A stretch of 64,000 nt of DNA from Apostichopus japonicus (lineage: Eukaryota > Echinodermata > Holothuroidea > Aspidochirotida > Stichopodidae), in assembly GCF_037975245.1 (NCBI RefSeq), contig NC_092562.1, positions 32,302,554 through 32,366,553 of the forward strand, read 5' to 3'. The translations under genes were made by a program, and so were the position numbers. The notes below the pieces were generated by a model. The model worked only from the letters and a program-made list of their open reading frames with translations. It was not told the origin of the DNA and made no database searches. This document shows, in pieces, positions 45,593 to 57,700 of the stretch; position 1 is the stretch's first letter, and each line of letters begins with the position of its first letter.

Positions 45593-45744
45593 TTAGAAAC
45601 GGCCTGCCTTAGCATCTCCTATAGCACCCCAAATATCAAAGATGATATCATCTGGAAAACCCAAGTCACCCAAAGCATTTGAAACAGCTTCAACAAAAGC
45701 AGAAAAATCTTTCTTTCCCTTGTAGAGGTCCACCATAGTTCCAG
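45593..45744 (-). CDS. GIPC: GIPC-like last coding exon
   Basis: The acceptor on the minus strand is TCTTTTTTGCAG. It encodes (A)GTMVDLYKGKKDFSAFVEAV, then SNALGDLGFPDDIIFDIWGA and IGDAKAGRF, followed by TAA. This is the second half of the GH2 domain with the strongly conserved FP-(D/E)-(D/E)-F/I-FD-WGAIGDAK end of GIPC proteins. Confidence 0.95.
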
Positions 45745-48700
45745 CTGCAAAAAAGAGAGAAACAAATAACCTGATTTGATATTGGAAACTGGTTCAGTTG
45801 GAGGGATACAGGTTTGCAGGTCACAATAATGTAATTACTAATTTACTAATATTACAGAGTTTGATGATAAACTGGCATATGAAATTTTAATACAGTACCA
45901 GCAAAGCCAATAGAGAAAAGTCTCTTTAATAACATACGATGGTCGACTGTCAAATGCAGAGGAAAGGTCAATAAGAGCAAGTGCAACAAGTTTACCATTA
46001 TCTTAGGCATTAAGAAAATCATTTTCAACACTAGTGAAGTTTCAATGTTATGGCATGCACGATAAGTACATTGGTAGGTATCCACAAACTTGTAGCATTG
46101 AAGAAATGGAGAAACTCTTGCTAAAATAACATGCTTTAAGAGCTTAGATAGAAATGTGAGATTGGAAACAACTGGTCTATAATTTGTCAAAGTTTCAGTA
46201 TCAAGGTTAGATTTCTTGAGCAGAGTGCATGTTTCAATGATGATGGTATTATTCCATTCTCAAGTTATATGATTTTATCAGTGACACAAAAGAGTCATTT
46301 CGTATCAGACGAGGAATTAATCCTCAACACAGAGTAATCTTGTTTGGTTCAACAAATAAGCTTGTGGACATGTTGTTGAAAGTAGTAAAGATGAACCAGA
46401 AGGACACCACTTGCATTATAATTTCAGCATTTGGCTTAGGTCATCTCCTGTTATACCAAGATGTGTCTGCTCGAATTTGAAACAAACTTCTACGGGGGGG
46501 GGGGGGGGGGGGATATCAAGGGATAACAAAAAAACACCATTATACAGTAGCTATCAATAGTTTCAGAAGTTGATGCCGCACATCAAACATTTGAAAATAA
46601 ATCAAAATTGCGAATGTGAATGTAAAATGAGCAAGAAGCAGTATCCATGTTGTTAACATTCCTTCTAGAGACCAAGGTTGCAACATATTGAACATTGATG
46701 ACACATCAGATACATTAGGTGAGCAGCACTGCCATTACTGTGGAGTTAAATATACTGTATGTCAACATGAAAAAGGATTTACAAACTGACAATTATCCAT
46801 CTACAGTCAGTTTATTTATTCACACCTGATACCCATGTGAGGGAATCCTGATAGTTTTACCTACCTAGTTCTTCATCCCTGATACCCATGTGAGGGTTCT
46901 ACCTACTTATTTATTCATCCCTGATAACCATATGAGAATCCTGATGGGTCTACCTACCTAGTTCTTCATCCCTGATACCCATGTGAGGGTTCTACCTACT
47001 TATTTATTCATCCCTGATAACCATATGAGAATCCTGATGGGTCTACCTACCTAGTTCTTCATCCCTGATACCCATGTAGCTTTCTAGGAGGTCATCAACC
47101 TTCTGAGCTGCTTGGGTCTCAAATGCTGTTGGCTGCAAAGAAAATAATTTTGACATGACATGACATGTACTGTAGAAACCTTTAACACATTTGGCAAAGT
47201 CAATTGCAAAAACAATTCAGAGCATTTTTAATAATGGAAATGAGTACTCCCTGGAATGAAATGGGCAATGAAAAAAATTGCCTTCCTAGAAAGAATAAAT
47301 TTCACACAGTAATATGTTTTAAAGAAAATCTGTTATATATTTACTAGAACTTGTGCCTAGCACAACTGACACACTGTAACTGAATACTTGTGTAGTGTTG
47401 TTTGTGTTGTTATTAATTGTGCTTCTTGTAATTCATTTCAATTCATTGTTACAGAGTGGAAGGAATTTGTAAGTTCATGTTTAGTTAAAATCATTACGTA
47501 ATATTACCTAATTTAAATGTTTGTAGTGAAGAGGTAGACGTGAGGAGAATTGGAGAAAAGGGCAGTAGGACAGAAGAGGCCTGTGTTGTGTGTGATATAT
47601 ATTTGGATGTTGTTTATGTGGAGTTATAATTGGTTTTTGTGAGCTTTGTGAAAAGGAAATATATTTAGTTAGATAAAAGGGAACTTGACTGTCTTTATGT
47701 TTATTCGAGTGTTCAGTTTTGTACTACAGTACTATTACTACTGGCATAGCCCCGACCGTAATTCAATGACAACTTGATACAGCTGTAAGCATTGGATGTG
47801 GTACATGAATACATGTGGTACAGCTGTAAGCATTGGATGTGGTACATGAATACATGTGGTACAGCTGTAAGCATTGGATGTGGTACATGAATACATGTGG
47901 TACAGCTGTAAGCATTGGATGTGGTACATGAATACTGTACATGTGGTACAGCTGTAAGCATTGGGTGTGTTACATGAATACTGTACATGTGGTAAAGCTG
48001 TAAGCATTGGATGTGGTACATGAATACATGTGGTACAGCTGTAAGCATTGGGTGTGGTACATGAATACTGTACATGTGGTACAGCTGTAAGCATTGGGTG
48101 TGTTACATGAATACTGTACATGTGGTAAAGCTGTAAGCATTGGATGTGGTACATGAATACATGTGGTACAGCTGTAAGCATTGGATGTGGTACATGAATA
48201 CATGTGGTACAGCTGTAAGCATTGGGTGTGGTACATGAATACTGTACATGTGGTACAGCTGTAAGCATTGGATGTGGTACATGAATACATGTGGTACAGC
48301 TGTAAGCATTGGATGTGGTACATGAATACATGTGGTATAGCTGTAAGCATTGGATGTGGTACATGAATACATGTGGTACAGCTGTAAGCATCTTCAACCC
48401 CATAAAAAACAATAAGGTCCTTGTAATCTCTAAGACAGACCCACATACCAACCTCAAGCGAACTTGACTTTTGTAGTTACTGTGTTTGCAAAAGTTTTCA
48501 AACTACCACATATAACTGCTGATCCTAAATGACCTTTGATCTCCCTCAATAGCTCTACTCTGCTCTTACTCTATGGCCAACCAACAAATATCACATGAGA
48601 GCTTGACAAGGCTTTACTTTTGGAGTTATCACTAGTGTTCAAACGATTATGCTAAAACAGAGAATAACGATTACCGATTATTTTTTTCATAATTGGGCCG

Positions 48701-51700
48701 ATTCCAATTATTTGATAAAGAGAAAATATCCCGTTTATAAGAAATCGGCAATAAAGTATGAAAAGGAAACAATTATGGTTGTGTTTTTCCTCTGTTTCTT
48801 CTTTCTTTCATTGTACTAAATGTAAGAAAGGGCTCTTATGTATCCTTTTGAATACATGACCAAATCACCTCCGGAGTTTCACGGAAAGAATAAAAAAAAT
48901 TGTTTACAAATTTCCAAAATACGAGAAAATGACATCCTACCAAGTAAGCACTGTGCTAACTTGCTAAGCGAATGGCCTAACCAGTAACCACTTCGACATG
49001 TTCGCCACCTGTTAATGGCTTGAAATTTGCTAAGAATAGTTACTCAAAATATCCATCTCAAAAAGTATCTCAGACAAACCATCCATCGTCAATCTTTACC
49101 AAAGTTTAAATTTTAATTACATATTTCTTACATTCCGACATTATTTTGTACTTCTTTACAGTTTTATTCTGTTTATGAACAAATAGAAATGTTACGAACT
49201 TGAAGTTAAACATCCTTATTCGTTACCTATTTAACTCCATTCACGTTCAGGGCAGGTCCAAGCTATTTGCAATGTGAGGTACGGGACATTTCAGAGACTT
49301 AAATGTGTCTAAAAGTTATAAAAAATCTATTTTCCAGAAACTTTTTCAGGTTTTCATATTTGTTATTGCTGCTACTTTATTACAAACTCATGAAGATTTC
49401 CTACACTTGCTTTAATTAGGTCCCATTTTAATTAATATACAGTGTGACATACGGGACCAGAGAATTGTGTGATTTTTGTACAAAATAGCAAAGCTGAAAC
49501 CCCTCTGAAATTAGGAGGGCAGTGATCAAGCTGTTATAACTAGTGAATAGCCTAACCTTCCAAGGGCTAAACTGTAACATATTAGAAAAAAATATGAAGC
49601 GATTCCAGTACAGTGATTACACAAATGAAAAAGGTCCTATGATGTTGGGACATGTGACGTACAGGACAATTTGTCCATATACAAATTGACTATGAAAATT
49701 CATATTTTAATTCCTGAATATACCATAACAAGCTGATTTCTACATAAAAACATTAATTTGGGATATGGCAGAACAATGTCATAGGTAATTTCATGCCATA
49801 TTTCCTTCTTTCGAGGATACGGAAAAGAGCAGTGACTGTACTTGTGAGATCATTCCACTACATAAAACATGGAATGCGTAAAGTATTAATCTACTCTACA
49901 CATACATCAAATACGCATAATATCAATTCTAGCTTTGTTAGAGCACAAATGATTCAAGATGCAAAGTTTTGGTGCAAAACTGTTTTGGTATATACTGTAC
50001 AGTACAACACTGTATCATACTCCCCACTATTGACCCTGAAGTTGAAATATGATCCATCCCATTCAAAATATACCAAAATCTCCACAGTAACGTCCATGTA
50101 ATGTCCATCTATGAAACTAGTACAACAAAGAAAGCTCTATAGACCTAATACTGGTTATTGAACAAACTCATGTGTGATAGTCCTCTGCAAAAATTGGGCG
50201 AGCGAAACTCTACACTTGTAACTAAAATCTCAATGTCTACTATCTAAGTTCAGGACACAAGAACATTGTTGCACAGTCATGATAGTCACACTTCACATTA
50301 GGCCTACGAAATGTTGAAATGCAAACTCCACATTCTTGAAGTCGTCCTCATTCAATGTCAATGTTGATGATCTGGAAGCTGATATCAGAGTTGGCGCTTC
50401 CTGCAACTTGTAGAATATAGCATTGTGTTGACTGTTTGGATGTCCTACTTGACATAGCTGAAGATGTTCTTGCCAAATTGTCCTTGCTCGAGGAAGCTTA
50501 GCTCCACCTTCCCATCTGCTTCATTTACTTGAGAGGCTATACCAATATACCAGTAATGGTACCTCTCAAAGTAAGCGGCATACCATTGTCCAACAAGTAA
50601 CTCTATGGCTTGGTTAGATTTTTCTGGCGCTTCTTCTATAGGTGACACATCATCATTTCCTGACTGTTGTTGGATGCTTGATGAAGTAGCATCATGAGGA
50701 TCAATCTCAGAAGGGGTTGATGATGGTATGATATTCATTGAACACTGCATCTGGTGAATATGATGTATTCACTGCTGCTGCGATGGTTGATCTATCCACA
50801 GGACATACAAAGTGAATCTTGTGAGTTCGAGGGAGTACCTTGCACTGTTTCCAATCATGCTCAACCTGTTCTGTTAGCTTGCTGATAGTTGTTGATGGGA
50901 CATGAAGGACTCGTATCTTGTCACAGAGATCACTAGCCACCTTTGCAAATGTTGCGGCATCAGCCACTACTACTTTGTTGCGAAGGACTGCCAGCCATAC
51001 CACCCTCTTCACCGTACCTCCAATACCATCCACAGCTCCTTTTCAGTGTGCTGTCTCGAAATCCGGCCAGTCCATTGTTGCATTGAACTTTTGAAGTCTT
51101 CTTCATGATACAACATGTTTGTGAAGCAATACCTGTTCTTAAATTGACTTCCTGCTCCATCTGACCAGTAGTGGACATGGCGAACTGGGAAAGGGAGCTG
51201 CTCCTTGAGGTCATCCAGGAGTACTTTGTTGAATGCTATTACTGCATCCTTCGTATGTGAGAGTTCTGAGACCATAGTGTAGTTCAGATGTCGGAGTTCT
51301 TCCTCATGGCGATAGTATACGACGATGGTAAAGAGTGTACAACTGTCAGTTGTCCAGTGGGCTGACATGACTTCTCCCTAATGTTTGAGGCTGTAATTCT
51401 CTGAGAAGTCCTTGTGGATGATGAATTCCCCTGATAGCATGGATTCCTTCAATTCATTGCAGCCCATGCAGGTTTATTATGTAAAATACAGGGTTTCCCC
51501 CACACTATGTTCCGTACGTCACATTTTGTCCCATACGTCACATTCTTAAATTTGACAATTAGATTTGCAGAGAATATTATTTCAATTTTTTTTGGGTAAA
51601 TGTGGTTGAGCAATGTTCTTAATTAGAACTTTATAGAATATCACAACAACAAAATTGTTCCTCCATATCAAAACTTGAAAAAAAGTGCTGAAAATTGTGC

Positions 51701-54700
51701 CGTACGGGACATCTGTATTTGGACACTAGCTAATTTGCATATTTAATTGATGAACCCCCAAACATAATGTCAAAATTATTGGAAGGAAGGGTGTATCATG
51801 TCCCACATAACTTATATTCAATTAGTTCATATTGCTGGCAGGGTTATAGGATTCCAAATGTCCCGTACGTCACACTGCAATTTGAATTCATGCAAATTAG
51901 TAATTGTTTGAAAAGGAAAAAAAAAAAAAAAATGAAAATCTGAAAGTTCAATAACACAGCTTTAACATGACACCACATTTAGGGTGCTTCAGCAAAGTTT
52001 GAAATTTGGCTTCTAGGGATACAATAGCTTGGACCTGCCCTCCAATTAGAAAATGTAAGCTTAGGCCAATCAAACTGAACAGCAAATGGTAGCATCGTAA
52101 CTTGTTTATAATTACTGTAGAATGCTACCAGATGTTCAACTTGAAACTACTCCAGTATTGTTTTTTCACATGAAAACTTTGCATTTACTTGTGCATAATA
52201 GATTTGAGCAAAATTGTAGACCGTTTTCCAAGACCTATTTACAATGTAACAACCTAGTGTTAGGCCTTATGCGACGGCTATGGATTCGAGGCATATCAGC
52301 ATTTCTGCTGAAATTAAATTATTTTTGAGGGCACTGCGGCAAACATCGAAAAGTTGGTAAAATGGAGATAAGTGGGTCCACGGTTAAAGGGAGGTGATGG
52401 GCAGGGAAGTATGGCCCTTTGCAAATTGTGAGAAAAAGAAACATCAAATTACAAATTAGTGCATCAAATACTGCACTACGGAGCACTTCATGCCTAAGCA
52501 TAACCTATACTCAGCTAATCAACATAGGCCTGATCCAGCACATTCGTTAAATCGCGGATTTGGTATTGTTACCATGCTTACTGTGCCGAGAAATTAGTGT
52601 TTGCAAGGGGTATCTGGGTACCCACCCAACACGATACTACACGGTTCCTAATTTATTACCCAAATCCTACGCAAAGTGTGATTTTTTGTTGTCTTTGCAA
52701 ACCGATGGTTAGGCAAGATTTTCCCATTGACTTAGTGTGGTGTTAGGCTACAGTACCTTGTGGTCGAAGATAGCAGCAATAGTATTCCATTAACATCTTA
52801 TAACTGCTTCACAATTGCAGCGAATAAACAGATGGTTAGGCTAGATTTCCCCATTGACTTAGTGTGGTGTTAGGCTACCATGTGGTCGAAGAGCAATAAT
52901 GAAAGTATTCCATGGATATCTTATAACTGCGTCACAATTTCAGCGAATAAACAGATGGTTAGGCTAGATTTCCCATTTACTTAGTGTGGTGATAAGCTAC
53001 CATGTGGAAGAAACTGAAATAACTCTTGCAATTATTTTTTCATTCATTTATTTCATAGAAGCAAAGACTGACAAGGAAATTTACGAGATGTTACTAATGG
53101 ATTGCCGGGATAACTAAACAATAATAATCGCAAGTGGCTTTTGTAATAAACGTTTATTCCAAATGCAATCAAATCGAGGGAATCAAGCAATCCCGCGGCT
53201 AATGCGAACCCAGGACCTGCATAATATATATATATAGTAGTAAAAATTGTTTAAGAGCTAAATAGGATACTTATATGGTCTAATCCAATAGAGGTCAAGA
53301 GCAAACATACTGTAAGCAGCGTCGGCAGTGCAATGTTTTAGTGATGTTAATTATATGAAGTAATTAACAAGTTTATGAAAGAAACAAAAGCAAATAGAAA
53401 TTATTGAGGAAGGTTTTATACCTATTGAACATGAAAACATTGTCAGTGGAGAATATAATTCATTTATTAAAGCATCCAATATGTAATTTCTTGAAAATCA
53501 CGATACAAGAGGGTAAACAATTTTTTTTCGAGTTCCCGGACAACCAACGGGTAACAGCTCTCGGGTGTTGGTTCCCGATTTTTGAACCTGTGTAAACACT
53601 ACAAGAAATATGAAGGCACTAACCACGAGGGAAGCAAATTCCGTGACCCCGGCAGCCTAATTTGATGAAATTACATTGTATAAGACGTATAGAGGGTGTC
53701 TTTATTTTAATATTTCGTAGTAAAAGAACAAATCGAGAACATTGATCAGTTGATATTTTCACCTTCCATATGTTTTTGAATAATGATGTTTTCACCTTCC
53801 ATATGTTTTTGAATAATCGGTATGACATAACTGGTATTTCACATACTTTTTTCAGATCCCAATTATGTTCCGAGTTGACCCGATTCTGATTCCAATTATC
53901 GTTTCAACACTAGTTATCACCTTTTCATTCTTTGCTATCTGCCAACCCCAAATGACCTTTGACCTCAACTACAAATAATAGGGTTCTTCTACTAACCATG
54001 GGGCACCCATCTGCCAACTTAGACAGGAATCATCTGTGCTGTTTGGAAGATATCATCTTTACATGCTAAGGGTGTCACACAGTACACATATATCATTAAC
54101 ACACACAGGAATGTAACACAGGAATGTAGACTTGAATGCATCCCATGCCTGCCTACTAACCAGAAAGCCCCTTGGCTCTGTGATTCCTTGCCATACAGTG
54201 TGCTCAAAATGCAGAATAACCATCTACAGGTACCTACTGTAATGTACAGTAGAGCAACTGAGATAAACCAAGAATTAAGTGAAAACCAGAAAAGATCAGA
54301 GATTTCCAGCTCTTATTTGTAGCGCTCCCTTGTGGGCATTTTAAAAATCACACTTTGCGTAAGATTCGGGTAATAAATAAGGAACCGGGTAGTATCGCGT
54401 CCAGGCGGGTACCTTCGTTATTGCTGTTTTCTTCGACCACATGGTAGCCTAACACCACACTAAGTCAATAGTAAATCTGCCTAACCATCAGTTTGCAAAA
54501 AAATAACAAGAGCATCAATGACGCAGTATCTCAATACTGGAAGTTTTAATTTTGATTCCTAATTTCAAATCTTTGCTCTGTCTCTACAATTATCAATATC
54601 AATCATGGTACAACAAATATATATAACTTGCCTTTTTGCTACTTTGCCACGAAAAGTCTCTGCAGGTTACACTTTATCCTGCTAGTGTTGCCTTTAGCGC

Positions 54701-57700
54701 TCATTGCCTGTTAGTCGAAAGAACGACGTTGCAAGGTTTAGTAATGTTATAGAATATTTAAGAACTTGTTTTTTATGTGGTATCCTTCATCTTGGGACAG
54801 TCTCTGTTGGACTTTTTGGTCATATAGTTTGACGTCAATGACAACGGCCAAATTAGAAGAGGCGAACAACTCGACCATATTCTTGATGCCTGCCTTGAGA
54901 GCTAGGCCTATTGACCTACTGTATGTTACTGTAGACTGTAGTGGTGACTACCATCAAAACTGTGTCCACTTCTAGATATCAAAACAACCCACGTTTTTCC
55001 ATCTCAATTTTTCTGACATGAAGATTTCATGGATTTATGACTTGGAAAAAATAATGTAAAAGAAGATTACAAGTTTTTACGTGCAAGTGATGGGTGGCCT
55101 CCTCCTCCCCTAATAGCCACCTCAGTTCCTCTCCATTTTGTTATTTTATTTTAATTCTTTGTACATTTGATGTCAAACATTACAGGTTCAAAAGAAAGCT
55201 AAACATACTTCTTATAACCTTATACTGTACATCTTATATCCTTATAAATAAAACATAACCTTATACAATTTTTATAGTCTTATAAAAGTTGTGATGCTAT
55301 GGCCGGCTCCTCTTTTATACGTACCCATCAAACAAACTTACCCTGGTCCTTCCTAGGAAAAGCTGTCTGAACACCAGTACAATGCTAATGTGGCTATCAC
55401 TGAAAGCCTAATAGGCCTAGGCCTATATATATATTTTTTTTTAAATGCACTAGGCCTACAGTAAGTAGCCTTCAGAAATACAAGAATGTGTATACGTAAT
55501 TATACAAAATACATGAAGGGCAATCAAACAAACTTATCATGGCCCTTGCTCTGAAAAGCTACCTGAACACCAGTACTATCCTTAAATGGATGTTACAAAA
55601 ATGAAGGCCTAATATAAATTAAATGCACTACGTAGAATTCAGCAGTACAGAATGTGTATATGTAATTAGCATGCAATACACTACACCTCGCGTACCTAAC
55701 TACAGTACAGAAAATTGGTCGCGAGGGTAGCCATTTTCGTATATTTAACATGTAGCTGTCATGAGTCATAGCCAATCTGCTACAAAACAGACTTGGGGGC
55801 GGGGCTTAATCATCAAAAACGGACCTTTTTACTAAAAGTAGGGGCGGCAGCTCAGTGTTGTTTTAAGAAAGAAAAATCATTTAAACATCAAATAAAGCAA
55901 ATAAAAGCCATAAAATGTCATATACAGCTAGTAAAATTCTTATTAATACCTACCTGTAAACAACAAATGAAAGTTTAAAATGTTAATAAAATATATAATA
56001 CATAGGACCCTATCTTAGACGATACCACTGTTGAAAGACAATTCTATTCTATTCTCTTTCATAAAACATAAGTTTTGGAGCGTGTGCAAAACAGGTCTGC
56101 CAAAGTGTGTTTTCAGTCCGATTTGGACATAAATCGCTGAAAAAGTCACAGAATGAGATACAATTCTGGAATAAAAATTAGTAACTTTTGTTGGTCTATA
56201 TGATATATTCTTGCTCTGGAAATTCCAGAGAAAAAGAACTTTGTTTGAAGATGCTGAAAAATTTTTAAGAGAAGAGAGAGTCCCACTTACTGTTACAATA
56301 TCTCTATACATGTAATGTATTGAGATAACCAGAATGAAAACATTTCATGGTTCCTTGCTGCTGTTCATTAGTTCCATTCATAGGGAAATTTCTAACAAAG
56401 CCCTAATACAACAGCAACTTATGCACACAAACTTTTGTTGCCAAAGTAATGCTAAGCCCTGATATCAATTGCAACACACATCAGTGTGTTAAGACTATCT
56501 ACCATTAACATCATGCCAAGTTTGACGAAATTCCGACTAGTAATAGTAGCCAAGTAATTGCAATTTGGAGTATTTCACGTTTGACCCCATGACCTCATTA
56601 ATATTCATGATATGAGCACCAAAATCAACAGGGTTCATCTACTCACTATGGGCCACCCACCCACCAAGTATGGTAATGATTGGTCATTCCCTTGTTGGGT
56701 TATTGTGCATACAAACTTTTCATAATGAAAATAACTGTAAAAATCCCCAAAACAGGAAAAGGTCACCAGAGGTCAAATTGAGGTCAAGGGTCACCCAGAT
56801 GCGGGTCGACAATTGGATTACATTGAAGCAACTCCCAACCTTTACGCACAGTTCGTTCTCAAGTTATCACAAAAATGCTAGTTTTTTATCATTAATTGAC
56901 CTTTGGTGACCTCGGATCACATGACCGTTAAGTTTGAAAATATTTCCCTATACCATTTGCAACTTGTCCAAAAATATCAACCATGTCACACGTTGGAACT
57001 GGGAGTTATTGCATTAAATGTCTGAAAATTAACTTTGACCTTGTATAACTCCGCACACGAAGGTCACACGGGGGTCAACCTATTGACATTTATGATCAGA
57101 AGGTACCTTTGACATCTGAAAATAGCATCGAAACTGTAAAAATCCCCAAAACATGAAAAGGTCACCAGAGGTCAAATTGAGGTCACGGGTCACCCAGATG
57201 CAAGTCGACAATTGGATTACATTGAAGCAACTCCTAACCCTAACAGACAATTTGTTCTCAAGTTATCGCAAAAATACTAGTTTTTTATCATTAATTGACC
57301 TTTGGTGACCTCGGATCAAATGACCGTTAAGTTTGAAAATATTCCCCTATACCATTTGCAACTTGTCCCAAAATATCAATCGTGTCACACCTCGGCACTG
57401 GGAGTTATTGCACAAAATGTCTGAAGATTAACTTTGACCTCATAAAACTTAACACACAAAGGTCACCTTGAGTCAACTTATTGACATTTTTGATCGGTGA
57501 GACGTGAATATAGCATCAAACTATAAAAATTCTACCAATTTTTCTTTGCCCATTTTCTCCCCCAAAATACTAGTTTTTTAACATTAATTGACCTTTGGTG
57601 ACCTGGGATCAAATGACCGTTAAGTTTGAAAATATTCCCCTATACGATTTGCAACTTGTCCAAAAATATAAACCGTGTCACACCTTGGAACTGGGAGTTA

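Larger units (their letters stand above)
49250..52040 (-). mobile_element. Element B: 2.8-kb transposon with unassigned transposase
   Basis: The ends GGGCAGGTCCAAGCTATT at 49250-49267 and 52023-52040 are perfect 18-bp inverted repeats. No clear target duplication was found. The region between holds seven to eight copies of a motif close to TGTCCCGTACGTCAC at both subterminal regions and a minus-strand transposase-like gene in the middle (50445-51368). It is nested inside hAT-type element A. Confidence 0.75.
48625..53920. mobile_element. hAT-type element A, host of two nested elements
   Basis: The body is 48633-53912. The left end is TAGTGTTCAAACGATTA and the right end, reverse-complemented, is TAGTGTTGAAACGATAA. 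The sequence GTTATCAC is repeated exactly at 48625-48632 and 53913-53920, an 8-bp hAT-style target duplication. Two other elements (49250-52040 and 52595-53601) lie inside. Without them the element is about 1.5 kb, with no visible transposase, so it was probably non-autonomous. It sits in the GIPC-like intron. Confidence 0.8.

Noticed and set aside
47713-48457. 239-codon minus-strand frame with HVPHPMLTAVP repeats
   Set aside because: It is a 41-bp array (three units give 123 bp, so frames cycle); no unique coding part except a short tail.
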